From the NCBI RefSeq assembly GCF_016097555.1, contig NC_054699.1, forward strand, positions 2,089,293 through 2,153,292: DNA of 64,000 bases, read 5' to 3'. The DNA is from Gigantopelta aegis. Its lineage: Eukaryota > Mollusca > Gastropoda > Neomphalida > Peltospiridae. Below, one piece after another: positions 14,628 through 23,500 of this stretch. A program made the translations under genes and the position numbers. The notes beneath the pieces are model-generated. The model made no database searches and was not told where the DNA came from. It saw only the letters and a list, made by a program, of their open reading frames with translations. Position 1 is the stretch's first letter. Each line of letters starts with the position of its first letter.

Positions 14628-16949
14628 AATCCCTTGCCAAACAATGAGATGACGCCGGTTACATTCGAGAATAATACACGAAATTTTGTTGCGAAATATA
14701 CGTTAACAAGTTACATTAAGTTGTGGTATGCATGTAAAATGGCCTGGTCACAGAGCCACGACAAGAAACCGTTTGTTTTCAGTCGCACCAATGTATTTAT
14801 AATAAATGATACTTCTTACATTCCACAAACAGGATAGCATACACGACGTCTTTTGGTGGATCATTGGTTGGGACGGGAAATAATCAAACCGACCCACTGA
14901 GGAGGATTGAACCTTCAGCAAATGGAACTTCAGACAGACGTTCTTGCTACGTTATCCCGGTTATTTGGGGACAAGGACTTTTATATGTAAAATCCGATTT
15001 TTTTTTCATTTGAGCGGAACTCTCAATCCTGTATGGGGAGATTGTCCGATATCCCGACCCCCCTCCGGCTACGGGCATGACATGGTACTTAATATGTTTA
15101 CTTCAAACGAAGTATCTTATGACTGGTACCTTATGACTGCGCATAATAAACCCCCATGAGTTTATAATAAAGAGACATTACTGAGTTATATTATACCTAT
15201 ATTATCAAACTGTCGGCTAGTCTTATATGAGGCTAAATAAAACTTACATCTTTCTTAGGTTAAATAATCTCGCTTCGAATTTAAATAGCTGTATATGCAA
15301 TACAGTTACATTTCTGACCATTCTTAGGTCGGTAGCAACCGAGACGTCGGAGGGGGGACTATAGCCCCACTTTTATAAACCCGGTTTAAAATATGGCTTT
15401 TGCCCCCCCCACCCCCACCAACTAGACATGTGTTCCCCCACTACAAATTGTGCCTCCTCCCCTCCCCCAACTCCAGATATCGTTCCTACGGGCCTGATTC
15501 TAATGTTTTATATACCATAGCTCAAATTTCATATGTATCATTTAATTTTATTCCAAATACCGAACAAAATTTTAAATAACTTGGTGAAAAGAAATCCCGA
15601 CAAGAATCCTGAATGTATTTATCTGTATAATGCTTTATAAATATTTAAATAATGTTAAATACAATAAATATCTGCATACATACACGCGCGAACACATTAA
15701 TATTATTTCAGCCTATATCCGATATTTATTGCGTACGAATCCGAACCGATGGTTTGTCGAGCGTTAACAACCAAATCTTTTTTTATTTTGTGATAAGCAA
15801 TAATTCACAAATGTCTCCAATAAGTCTTGTTAATTGTCGGCAGAATTTTCGGGTTCCCTACCGATAGAATAATTAATCATGGAGATATTCACATTCCTTT
15901 TGCGTGGCTTCCTATTGTCTATGCCCCCCAACTTGTCCACAGGTCTATTTTTGTGAGATCTCGCGTGAGTTCGCGGTTTGCGTCCTCAAATTACCCCGCA
16001 AATTGAAAATAGCTGACGGAGTGATCTCGTTTTTATTTTTATCTTTTAAATATTTCTCTACAAAATTAGACTTCTTTATATTGATGTTGGCAAATATACA
16101 CGTGCTACTTTATTTTTTTATTTCACCTAACAACAACAACAAAGAATGGAACAAAGAAAGAAGCGTAAAAAAGCTTAACATAATATTTACATCCTCATTA
16201 AGCGTACGAGCCGGGGAGGGGGCCAGGGGATTCTACCCTCAATATCAGGGACGTAGCTAGCAGGGGGGCGGCAATTGCCTGAATATTAGTTATAATCCAT
16301 GTAAAAATGCGTAGTGATTCGTTTGCAACCCTATATAGCTGTTTGGTAGTAATGCTAATATGAATAAATGTTGTTATCCAGATTCGGGCAGTTTCGTTTA
16401 ATTTTGCCAAAAGCCAGCCTGCTCCCCTACAAAGATGGGAGCCCGTACGCCTATGATTGCGACATTTTCCTGACAATAAAAGTGTCAGTTTATGGTTTGA
16501 AAGTGGCCCTTTTGTCTGTCCGGAGAAAACCCTAAACTATTTGTGCTCTGGTTCTTTTCCTCTTTTTCTTTCTTTTTTTAATAGTCTAAATACGGACCTG
16601 TTATTGTTGGCTATGAAATCGTCCGGGCATAAAATTTTCCACTGACGTATAGCCTAATTTCATTGCAGCATAAACACTGGGTCACGGTGATTTCTTCAAC
16701 TGGAACATTAGGGCCAGCGTTAGGTTGGAGTTTGTGTTAGTTTTACACTTAGTATAAACATTCCGGAGTAACATGAAGCGCAGTTGCAATATAGCCTACA
16801 TATATTATGACCAGGCTGACTCAAAATACTTTGACATTTTTTTTCCATATGGGATGTAGGGTCTCCACGAGGACTCGAGTACTCGGGTACGGGCCAAGAC
16901 TAGCAATACTCGCGTAGCCGTGCAAGGAAGAGCACTATCATTTAATAAT

Positions 16950-16981
<32 letters not shown>

Positions 16982-19162
16982 CACACGTCAGTTTTCCACA
17001 TTCGTGCCGCCGGTTACATTATAGGGCTATAAGACATGTAGTGGAAACAAAAGTCGAATGTGTGGATGCAATACAATGGCATGATTTGGCATCCATGTTC
17101 AGCACTGGAATTAAGATGCATAGTGCTATTTTACTTTATTCCTTTATTCATTTTTATTTTGTGTAAGTGTCGGGTACTCGGGTCCAGGGCCAATATTTTG
17201 GACTCGGTGGAGGCCCTGATGGGATGCCGTGTACTACATACTTGGCAGAACGTGGGCGACTGCGGGTCCACGTCGATGGTGGCCAGGTAGTCGGGGCGGT
17301 CTTTCTCGGGTACAATACAGGGGATGTACAGCAGTTTTTCTCGCGGTCCTTTCATCGCTTCCAGAGGGGTGGCGTAGCCGGGTCCAGCGCAACATTCTGT
17401 GGGAAAACAAGTTTAGCAGTTTATTTCTATTCATTCTATTAACACCCTAGGTTGCTTGTTTGCTTACACTTATTTTTTAGTTCGAGTTACCTCCAGCCCT
17501 CCCCTTATTGATATCGATATGTCACCTCCAGCCCTCACCTTGTTGATATCGATATGTCACCTCCAGCCCTCACCTTGTTGATATCGATATGTCACCTCCA
17601 GCCCTCCCCTTGTTGATATCGATATGTCACCTCCAGCCCTCACCTTGTTGATATCGATATGTCACCTCCAGCCCTCACCTTGTTGATATCGATATGTCAC
17701 CTCCAGCCCTCACCTTGTTGATATCGATATGTCACCTCCAGCCCTCACCTTGTTGATATCGATATGTCACCTCCAGCCCTCACCTTATTGATATCGATAT
17801 GTCACCTCCAGCCCTCACCTTGTTGATATCGATATGTCACCTCCAGCCCTCACCCTCACCTGTTGATATCGATATGTCACCTCCAGCCCTCACCTTGTTG
17901 ATATCGATATGTCACCTCCAGCCCTCACCTTGTTGATATCGATATGTCACCTCCAGCCCTCACCTATCGAGTCCCTCCAGCCCTCCCCTGTTGATATCGA
18001 TATGTCACCTCCAGCCCTCCCCTTGTTGATATCGATATGTCACCTCCAGCCCTCACCTTGTTGATATCGATATGTCACCTCCAGCCCTCCCCTTGTTGAT
18101 ATCGATATGTCACCTCCAGCCCTCCCCTTGTTGATATCGATATGTCACCTCCAGCCCTCACCTTATTGATATCGATATGTCACCTCCAGCCCTCACCTTA
18201 TTGATATCGATATGTAGGTTATACATATCAATATCAATAAGGGGAGGGCTCGAGGTGACATATCAATATCAATTAATTCTGAATAAAAAATATTGGTAGT
18301 AAATCTTAAGGCAGAGACGAATTTTACTTGTAGAATGCAGGAAATTGTATTTCAGGACATCTAGTTTTCAACATTTTATGGGGGAGCATACCCCGAAACC
18401 CCTATAAACTTTGCTTTGCGCCCTCGATCTCAGTCAGTCCACCCACCTCACCCCCATGTCTACTTTCTTCCGCCAATGCCTGTGTTAAGTGACAAAGTTG
18501 GCGGCCTCCATTTTGCTTGTATTTATGGAATTCATCTTTGTAAGCACTATTTAGAACTATGTGTTTACCGTTGTCGACGGGACCTGAATGCAAAAAGGTC
18601 CTTGCAAAATGCGACATTGAAGGCTGTCGGCGGTGCAGATGAAAAGTGGAGAAACGATCAGGAACGATCGAAAACCGTTAAAAAGGCCTTCCTTATTATA
18701 TTATAGAATTGATAGAAACGATTAATAAACATCAACTTTACCCAGTACCAATGATGGTTGCAGTGGCGTAGGCAGGATTTTGTATTGGGGGGGGGGGGGG
18801 GGGGGGGCATCTGGCAGCCAAGTAAACATGATATCGAGTACGCCACTGATCACACCTAAATTTCCCGGGATTGGGGGTGGGCATGGCCATGGCCTCCTGC
18901 CCCCCCCCCCCCCCCCCCCCCCCCGGCTACGCCACTTGGTGGTGATGATGATGGTGGTGGTGGTGGTGTGTGTGTGCGTGTGTGCGCGTGCGTCCGTGCG
19001 TGCGTGCGTGCGTGTAATTGTGTGTGGTAATAATAATTTCTGATTCACAGGACGTAAAAAGAAAAGCAAACCGTTAAACTTTTGGATATAAAAACAAATT
19101 TATGAGCAATTTGTAAAATTATTGATCAAGATATAAATCAGACAGCAATACTCACCATCCAT
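1..19162 (-). CDS. SELENBP1: Selenium-binding protein 1 / methanethiol oxidase ortholog, 5' part (exons 1-5), runs off the left edge
   Basis: Five minus-strand exons (19162-19156, 17396-17242, 9994-9809, 7706-7586, 489-313) join in phase into 216 residues that read like the N-terminal half of vertebrate SELENBP1, whose full length is about 470 residues. Seen landmarks: [17 protein letters not shown] near the N-terminus, [10 protein letters not shown], the FCQV cysteine at residue 53 (equivalent to human Cys57, the reported selenium-binding residue), [28 protein letters not shown], and LLDGETF then [13 protein letters not shown]. The family is cytosolic; SELENBP1 is known as a methanethiol oxidase giving H2S, H2O2 and formaldehyde. 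All donors are GT and acceptors AG. Remaining exons must lie left of position 1. Introns are 1.8, 7.2, 2.1 and 7.1 kb and are full of transposons and tandem repeats. No break is visible in any exon, so the gene looks functional. Any 5' UTR exon or promoter is not identified. Confidence 0.95.
279..307. repeat. (TATG)n microsatellite
   Basis: Seven GTAT units directly next to the SELENBP1 exon 5 donor. Confidence 0.9.
313..489 (-). CDS. SELENBP1: SELENBP1 exon 5
   Basis: 177 nt, phase 1 at both ends; acceptor TTGAATTTAG, donor GTAATA. It encodes [19 protein letters not shown], then [20 protein letters not shown], then [17 protein letters not shown], matching the human DGETFEVKGTW, GYDFWYQPRHNVM and DGFNPADVEAG blocks. 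The donor is followed almost at once by a (GTAT)n microsatellite at 279-307. Exon 6 is not in this window. Confidence 0.95.
490..1187. other. SELENBP1 intron 4, no element seen
   Basis: AT-rich intronic sequence next to exon 5; nothing recognised. Confidence 0.6.
1188..1690 (-). mobile_element. Mosaic of molluscan-type tRNA SINEs
   Basis: Minus-strand SINE body and head (1310-1690, including CACCATCCCACAGACAGGAT-like text and GGGATCGATCC) with its tail start at 1190-1225. Between them a plus-strand tail of the second subfamily (CGTAAATAAAATGTGTTGAG) is inserted at about 1226-1300. Confidence 0.6.
2505..2728 (+). mobile_element. SINE, 5'-truncated, tail type 1
   Basis: Starts in the body (CCAGCCAGTGCACCACGATT), passes GGGATGGTGCATATAAACGA and ends GTGTTGTTAAACAAAACGAA. 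No tRNA-like head remains. SELENBP1 intron 4. Confidence 0.8.
3047..3362. mobile_element. Candidate MITE around an A/TA microsatellite
   Basis: Inverted ends TACTGATATTTAATAGAAAC then TATACCAA at left, and TTGGTATAGTTTCTTTTTGA then CGTCAGTATA at right. The interior is a poly(A) then (TA)n tract at 3129-3195. Boundaries approximate. Confidence 0.45.
3129..3195. repeat. Poly(A) then (TA)n
   Basis: About 34 A then about 17 TA units, within the candidate MITE at 3047-3362. Confidence 0.95.
3363..3909. other. SELENBP1 intron 4, unassigned
   Basis: No ORF or clear terminal repeats. AT-rich unique or old repeat sequence. Confidence 0.5.
3910..3975. repeat. Poly(T) then poly(G), LINE 3' tail
   Basis: On the LINE strand this is C about 37 then A-rich. 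It marks the 3' end of the LINE at 3977. Confidence 0.85.
4438..5292 (-). pseudogene. LINE C-terminal domain with zinc-knuckle-like motif
   Basis: 284 residues in a frame shifted relative to the thumb. It contains the zf-RVT-type signature [18 protein letters not shown] followed by [10 protein letters not shown], and ends near 4438. The preceding [20 protein letters not shown] block is the usual approach to this motif in L1-like elements. Confidence 0.85.
5304..5783 (-). pseudogene. LINE thumb region
   Basis: 159 residues continuing the RT frame: [20 protein letters not shown], then [20 protein letters not shown], then [20 protein letters not shown]. The [16 protein letters not shown] and FIWxNKPxRIKR blocks are typical of the L1/Tx1 thumb. 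It is separated from the preceding block by one in-frame stop only. Confidence 0.85.
5841..6599 (-). pseudogene. LINE reverse transcriptase domain (fingers/palm)
   Basis: 252 residues of L1-type reverse transcriptase. Visible motifs: [14 protein letters not shown] (block 1), [15 protein letters not shown] (block 2), [15 protein letters not shown] (motif A with catalytic Asp), [13 protein letters not shown] (motif B, with Asp where the family normally has Gly), [10 protein letters not shown] (motif C catalytic YADD) and [10 protein letters not shown] (block 6). It ends at a TAA at 5843-5841, after which the same frame resumes with [20 protein letters not shown]. Confidence 0.9.
6955..7075. repeat. 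38-bp tandem repeat, 3 copies
   Basis: TGTAAACGTATGTAGTTACA then CGCGTGTAAACAGACTT repeated three times, in SELENBP1 intron 4. Confidence 0.9.
7184..7385 (+). mobile_element. Microsatellite-headed repeat (GGTCA)n + TTTAACGTGC
   Basis: (CAGGT)n, then TAGGGTTTAGGGTTTAACGTGC, then a GC-richer stretch to about 7385. The junction 'microsatellite, then GTTTAACGTGC' is the same as at the head of the 1.06-kb repeats, though the following sequence differs. Lies in SELENBP1 intron 4. Probably a related non-autonomous element. Confidence 0.4.
7586..7706 (-). CDS. SELENBP1: SELENBP1 exon 4
   Basis: 121 nt, phase 0 in and phase 1 out; acceptor CTGCCGTAG, donor GTAGGT. It encodes [20 protein letters not shown] and [20 protein letters not shown], the region matching human HTSHCLASGEVMISSLGD. 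A homopolymer of about 35 nt (C on the plus strand, so G in the pre-mRNA) lies only about 60-95 nt upstream of the acceptor, at 7769-7804. Confidence 0.95.
7769..7804. repeat. Poly(C) of about 36 nt
   Basis: A pure C run; poly(G) in the SELENBP1 pre-mRNA shortly before exon 4. Confidence 0.95.
7838..8152 (-). mobile_element. Full-length SINE, tail type 2
   Basis: Minus strand: tRNA-like head GGGACGTAGCCCAGTGGTAA with B-box-like GGGATCAATCTC, body, and tail ending CGTTAAGTAAAACATTTCC. In SELENBP1 intron 4 beyond exon 4's acceptor side. Confidence 0.85.
8216..8571. mobile_element. MITE with TTAA target site and 22-bp inverted repeats
   Basis: Left end TTAAAGGGACATTCCCGAGTTTGC, given here in two parts: TTAA then AGGGACATTCCCGAGTTTGC. 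The right end reads back as AGGGATATTCCTGAGTTTGC then TTAA. Three mismatches in 22. The TTAA at both ends suggests a piggyBac-like (or other TTAA-targeting) parent. 356 bp, no coding capacity. Confidence 0.75.
8622..8806. mobile_element. Partial second copy of the TTAA MITE (right half)
   Basis: From ATTTTTTAGGAAATAAAATG to GGAATGTCCCTTTAA it repeats 8385-8571 with scattered changes. The 50 bp between the two copies (8573-8611) is the sequence shared with the 97-bp satellite. Confidence 0.7.
8931..9100 (+). mobile_element. SINE with a different tRNA-like head
   Basis: GCGGTATCTAGCTCAGTCGG TAGAACG carries an A-box-like TAGCTCAGTCGG, followed by GGATCGATTTC (B-box-like). It departs from the standard body soon after. 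Short copy. Not a tRNA gene: the acceptor and anticodon stems do not close. Confidence 0.6.
9809..9994 (-). CDS. SELENBP1: SELENBP1 exon 3
   Basis: 186 nt, exactly 62 codons, phase 0 at both ends; acceptor TTGGCCAACAG, donor GTATTT. It encodes [20 protein letters not shown] followed by [20 protein letters not shown] and then [17 protein letters not shown]. The CSSC motif and the DELHHTGWN block are near-invariant in the family. The acceptor has a weak pyrimidine tract, but the protein match fixes the boundary. Confidence 0.95.
10309..11838 (+). mobile_element. Tc1-type DNA transposon, decayed
   Basis: Imperfect terminal inverted repeats (about 26 bp, GAGGGACAnAnGAAAnGTTAC) at 10314-10337 and 11813-11836, both next to TA, the Tc1/mariner target. 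About 1.5 kb. It encodes one transposase on the plus strand. Start and stop positions of the coding remnant agree with a canonical element of one exon. Confidence 0.88.
10622..11618 (+). pseudogene. Tc1 transposase remnant
   Basis: [20 protein letters not shown] starts the paired-like helix-turn-helix at 10622. A frameshift near 10740 leads to [14 protein letters not shown] (the GRPR AT-hook) and [21 protein letters not shown] further shift leads to [20 protein letters not shown] (first catalytic Asp), then [10 protein letters not shown] where the second catalytic Asp is Asn, then SPIEFCG (the Glu), ending [19 protein letters not shown]34E family. At least three breaks and a lost catalytic residue make it inactive. 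Confidence 0.88.
11905..11985. repeat. 23-24-bp tandem repeat, 3-4 copies
   Basis: GGGAATGACGTTACACGGGG units; the TGACGT core is a CRE-like palindrome, probably by chance. Confidence 0.85.
12021..13078 (+). mobile_element. 1.06-kb unclassified dispersed repeat, copy 1
   Basis: Collinear with 34878-35912 over its whole length. It begins after a (GAT)n tract with AACTAGTTTAACGTGCCCAT and ends at AAACAAACACGTCTTACC. It contains a poly(G) run (12117-12134). No transposase or RT is visible. A 55-codon frame starting at ATG 12810 ([19 protein letters not shown]) has a shared start codon in copy 2. Family unknown; a non-autonomous element or a terminal piece of a longer one. It lies in SELENBP1 intron 2, opposite strand. 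Confidence 0.7.
13105..13307. mobile_element. Poly(G)-bearing MITE with perfect 16-bp TIRs and 5-bp target duplication
   Basis: Ends CAAGCCCGTAGCCAGG ... CCTGGCTACGGGCTTG, perfectly inverted over 16 bp, flanked on both sides by CATTC (13100-13104, 13308-13312). Interior has a G19 run. 203 bp, no coding. Superfamily not certain. Confidence 0.85.
13905..13985. repeat. ATTT-rich low-complexity tract
   Basis: Repeating TTATTTAT and TTTTATTTTA units. Confidence 0.85.
14554..14623. repeat. (AT)n microsatellite
   Basis: About 35 AT units; the open frame across it is an artefact. Confidence 0.95.
16246..16455. mobile_element. Related GTAGC-type MITE
   Basis: Left CAGGGACGTAGCTAGCAGG and right GCCCGTACGCCTATG. 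The interior (ATCCATGTAAAAATGCGTA, GCAACCCT, TAGTAATGCTAATATGAATA) recurs at 37338-37617. In SELENBP1 intron 2. Confidence 0.6.
17242..17396 (-). CDS. SELENBP1: SELENBP1 exon 2
   Basis: 155 nt; acceptor TTCCCACAG, donor GTATGT. With exon 1 it encodes 54 residues: [35 protein letters not shown] and [12 protein letters not shown]. It ends in phase 0 directly after Cys53-Gln54, the conserved cysteine linked to selenium binding in the human protein. It is noticeably more GC-rich than the surrounding intron. Confidence 0.95.
17489..18214. repeat. 35-bp minisatellite, about 20 copies
   Basis: Unit CACCTCCAGCCCTCACCTTG then TTGATATCGATATGT; variants differ by CCC/CAC and TTATT/TTGTT, and two internal units are disrupted (17845-17865, 17960-17990). 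Each unit carries the 10-bp palindrome ATATCGATAT. It lies in SELENBP1 intron 1. No spacers differ, so it is not a CRISPR. Confidence 0.95.
18215..18276. repeat. Inverted unit at the end of the 35-bp minisatellite
   Basis: Read on the minus strand this gives TTGATATTGATATGTCACCT then CGAGCCCTCCCCTTATTGAT, i.e. one and a half minisatellite units in opposite orientation, with ATATTGATAT in place of ATATCGATAT. It could pair with the last direct units as a hairpin. Confidence 0.75.
18761..18848. mobile_element. Short poly(G) MITE, 10-bp TIRs
   Basis: CAGTGGCGTA ... TACGCCACTG with a G-run of about 20 just inside the left end. A further C-run and inverted end (GGCTACGCCACTTGG) follow at 18899-18940, so a second degenerate copy may be attached. 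Confidence 0.55.
18940..19016. repeat. GGT/GATGAT then (TG)n/(CG)TG tract
   Basis: GATGATGATGGTGGTGGTGG followed by alternating TG and CGTG. Confidence 0.9.
19156..19162 (-). CDS. SELENBP1: SELENBP1 coding exon 1 (7 nt: start codon)
   Basis: The coding part of exon 1 is only ATGGATG, followed by the donor GTGAGT. The last G joins exon 2 to give Met-Asp-Glu-Cys-Cys-Ala-Gly-Pro-Gly, which matches the family N-terminus (Met..Cys..Cys-Gly-Pro-Gly-Tyr). The start was chosen because it is the only nearby ATG that supplies phase 1 into exon 2. Such a tiny first coding exon is missed by ORF-length methods. Confidence 0.8.
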
Positions 19163-20513
19163 TGTGAAGAATGAAATTTGAAATAAGATTTTCCTGTTTT
19201 AGTTTATTCCACTGATTAGAGAGCCCTTGTGTACATATAGATATGTTAAATAACAATTTTGAACAGAATGTCGTCTGTTCATGGAAGAAGTTTAAAATTA
19301 TATTTTCTCTTTTTTATCCTACAAAACGAGTCTCCATCTAATAGAGACAGATTAAGAAAATACACAGTTTAAAATGGAGGCTAGTACGGGTTATAACAGG
19401 ATATTATAATATAGTGAAAAAAACAGGTTTAAAACTGGGTCCATTAACCCGCACACGGGCGTTCAGTGAGGTGTGACCGGTGACCGTCATATAGAATCCT
19501 ATTTATTATTACTTATTGGTGGAAATGTTCAAAAGCTGCATATAGGTGTAGCTGGTGGTGCGTTTCTAATTAATTCCACTCCACCACTGTCCAGTAAACC
19601 GGACATTACCCTCAGGATAGCATATTGAGAAAAGAAAAACAACTCCATGTTGGCCATCTCATTGAAATCTGGACTGAGTTCAATAGCTAATGTCGAACAT
19701 AAAAGCGCTACTTTTAAACTTTTTTATTGTTGTTTTTGTATTATTTGTGTTTGTTGTTGTTGTTGTTGTTGTTTTTTGCACTTCACGTCAAACCAAATAA
19801 CCACATCGGGAACCAATCGAATCGTTGCAAAGAGCGTTAACTGCCCGCTGTTGATGAACGTATACCTACGCTGCGTTCAATACACATAACGCGTTTGGTC
19901 GCGACCTCCCGGCCTTTCTTTTATAACCAAACGGGGAAGGATGGCTGCCCCTCTTCCTAAAAAATCAAGTTCCTTTTTAAACACAATTCTAAAAATGAAA
20001 ACAATTTATTTAATCATATATATATGCCTAATATTATGAACAATGTTAATTAATAGTGTAGTCTTCAGTATCAATAAATAAGAGTTATGAAGTGCCTATT
20101 TTAGGAGTTTGTTTATACATGCGCCCCTTTTCTTTTTCTTTTTTTTTTCCCTTTGGTGTCCCATCTCAGCTCCTCGCAGACGACTGACCGGGACGAACCC
20201 GGCCGACCCGTGGGGATGTGCCCGTCTGTAGCGGACAAATCTCCTGGTCAAAGGCAAAGTCTCAATAGATCGCAGTGAGGTGGCTGCTCTACTAAGTACG
20301 ACACCCCGACCGAGAACTAAGTCGTCTGCGAATGATTTCTCCCCCCCCCCCCCCCCCCCCCACCTTATAAGCAATATCCAGTTATAACGGTTTAGATCTA
20401 CACTTTAATCTTTAAATGTTTGCATGCTTAGACATGTAAGCAATGACCTGTTATTGTCCAGTTATAACGGTTTAGTAATCGTAACAAGTGGGTTAATACG
20501 AGATATTAAAGAA
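19163..20513. other. Upstream flank of SELENBP1
   Basis: Would hold the promoter and any 5' UTR exon. A (TTG)n tract at 19748-19771, a C-run at 20341-20360 and a direct repeat CCAGTTATAACGGTTTA (20379, 20459) are visible. No convincing TATA box or initiator. Confidence 0.5.
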
Positions 20514-23500
20514 GTACACGCTTACAGAATGTGTAAGTTGAATGTCCCTTTAAAGTCTGTTAAATGAGAATACTGTTTAAACTGATGTTTTTTGTTTATT
20601 GATTTCCGTGTACACGCTTACAGAATGTGTAAGTTGAATGTCCCTTTAAAGTCTGTTAAATGAGAATACTGTTTAAACTGATGTTTTTTTGTTTATTGAT
20701 TTCCGTGTACACGCTTACAGAATGTGTAAGTTGAATGTCCCTTTAAAGTCTGTTAAATGAGAATACTGTTTAAATGAGTTTATTGATTTCCGTGTACACG
20801 CTTACAGAATGTTAAAATGAATACTGTTTAAACTGATGTTTTTTTTGTTTATTGATTTCCGTGTACACGCTTACAGAATGTGTAAGTTGAATGTCCCTTT
20901 AAAGTCTGTTAAATGAGAATACTGTTTAAACTGATGTTTTTTTGTTTATTGATTTCCGTGTACACGCTTACAGAATGTGTAAGTTGAATGTCCCTTTAAA
21001 GTCTGTTAAATGAGAATACTGTTTAAACTGATGTTTTTTTGTTTATTGATTTCCGTGTACACGCTTACAGAATGTGTAAGTTGAATGTCAGTCTGTTAAA
21101 TGAGAATACTGTTTAAACTGATGTTTTTTTGTTTATTGATTTCCGTGTACACGCTTACAGAATGTGTAAGTTGAATGTCCCTTTAAAGTCTGTTAAATGA
21201 GAATACTGTTTAAACTGAAACGGATGTTTTTTTGTTTATTGATTTCCGTGTACACGCTTACAGAATGTGTAAGTTGAATGTCCCTTTAAAGTCTGTTAAA
21301 TGAGAATACTGTTTAAACTGATGTTTTTTTGTTTATTGATTTCCGTGTACACGCTTACAGAATGTGTAAGTTGAATGTCCCTTTAAAGTCTGTTAAATGA
21401 GAATACTGTTTAAACTGATGTTTTTTTGTTTATTGATTTCCGTGTACACGCTTACAGAATGTGTAAGTTGAATGTCCCTTTAAAGTCTGTTAAATGAGAA
21501 TACTGTTTAAACTGATGTTTTTTTGTTTATTGATTTCCGTGTACACGCTTACAGAATGTGTAAGTTGAATGTCCCTTTAAAGTCTGTTAAATGAGAATAC
21601 TGTTTAAACTGATGTTTTTTTGTTTATTGATTTCCGTGTACACGCTTACAGAATGTGTAAGTTGAATGTCCCTTTAAAGTCTGTTAAATGAGAATACTGT
21701 TTAAACTGGTGTTTTTTTGTTTATTGATTTCCGTGTACACGCTTACAGAATGTGTAAGTTGAATGTCCCTTTAAAGTCTGTTAAATGAGAATACTGTTTA
21801 AACTGATGTTTTTTTGTTTATTGATTTCCGTGTACACGCTTACAGAATGTGTAAGTTGAATGTCCCTTTAAAGTCTGTTAAATGAGAATACTGTTTAAAC
21901 TGATGTTTTTTTGTTTATTGATTTCCGTGTACACGCTTACAGAATGTGTAAGTTGAATGTCCCTTTAAAGTCTGTTAAATGAGAATACTGTTTAAACTGA
22001 TGTTTTTTTGTTTATTGATTTCCGTGTACACGCTTACAGAATGTGTAAGTTGAATGTCCCTTTAAAGTCTGTTAAATGAGAATACTGTTTAAACTGATGT
22101 TTTTTTGTTTATTGATTTCCGTGTACACGCTTACAGAATGTGTAAGTTGAATGTCCCTTTAAAGTCTGTTAAATGAGAATACTGTTTAAACTGATGTTTT
22201 TTTGTTTATTGATTTCCGTGTACACGCTTACAGAATGTGTAAGTTGAATGTCCCTTTAAAGTCTGTTAAATGAGAATACTGTTTAAACTGATGTTTTTTT
22301 GTTTATTGATTTCCGTGTACACGCTTACAGAATGTGTAAGTTGAATGTCCCTTTAAAGTCTGTTAAATGAGAATACTGTTTAAACTGATGTTTTTTTGTT
22401 TATTGATTTCCGTGTACACGCTTACAGAATGTGTAAGTTGAATGTCCCTTTAAAGTCTGTTAAATGAGAATACTGTTTAAACTGATGTTTTTTTGTTTAT
22501 TGATTTCCGTGTACACGCTTACAGAATGTGTAAGTTGAATGTCCCTTTAAAGTCTGTTAAATGAGAATACTGTTTAAACTGATGTTTTTTTGTTTATTGA
22601 TTTCCGTGTACACGCTTACAGAATGTGTAAGTTGAATGTCCCTTTAAAGTCTGTTAAATGAGAATACTGTTTAAACTGATGTTTTTTTGTTTATTGATTT
22701 CCGTGTACACGCTTACAGAATGTGTAAGTTGAATGTCCCTTTAAAGTCTGTTAAATGAGAATACTGTTTAAACTGATGTTTTTTTGTTTATTGATTTCCG
22801 TGTACACGCTTACAGAATGTGTAAGTTGAATGTCCCTTTAAAGTCTGTTAAATGAGAATACTGTTTAAACTGATGTTTTTTTGTTTATTGATTTCCGTGT
22901 ACACGCTTACAGAATGTGTAAGTTGAATGTCCCTTTAAAGTCTGTTAAATGAGAATACTGTTTAAACTGATGTTTTTTTGTTTATTGATTTCCGTGTACA
23001 CGCTTACAGAATGTGTAAGTTGAATGTCCCTTTAAAGTCTGTTAAATGAGAATACTGTTTAAACTGATGTTTTTTTGTTTATTGATTTCCGTGTACACGC
23101 TTACAGAATGTGTAAGTTGAATGTCCCTTTAAAGTCTGTTAAATGAGAATACTGTTTAAACTGATGTTTTTTTGTTTATTGATTTCCGTGTACACGCTTA
23201 CAGAATGTGTAAGTTGAATGTCCCTTTAAAGTCTGTTAAATGAGAATACTGTTTAAACTGATGTTTTTTTGTTTATTGATTTCCGTGTACACGCTTACAG
23301 AATGTGTAAAAGTTGAATGTCCCTTTAAAGTCTGTTAAATGAGAATACTGTTTAAACTGATGTGTTTTTTGTTTATTGATTTCCGTGTACACGCTTACAG
23401 AATGTGTAAGTTGAATGTCCCTTTAAAGTCTGTTAAATGAGAATACTGTTTAAACTGATGTTTTTTTGTTTATTGATTTCCGTGTACACGCTTACAGAAT

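Larger units (their letters stand above)
13308..16245. other. SELENBP1 intron 2, mostly unassigned
   Basis: A poly(G) tract at 13382-13402, the ATTT and AT microsatellites, and GTAGCC-type MITE ends at 14431-14470 and 15065. No coding evidence; the frames at 14475, 15652 and 15904 have no recognisable content. Confidence 0.5.

Noticed and set aside
14475-14837. Open frame of 120 codons
   Set aside because: Created by the (AT)n tract (a Tyr-Ile repeat); no domain.
17489-18214. CRISPR-like regular array
   Set aside because: No distinct spacers; the whole 35-bp unit repeats, and the setting is a eukaryotic intron.
18722-19069. Pro/Gly-rich open frames on both strands
   Set aside because: Produced by G- and C-runs in MITE remnants.
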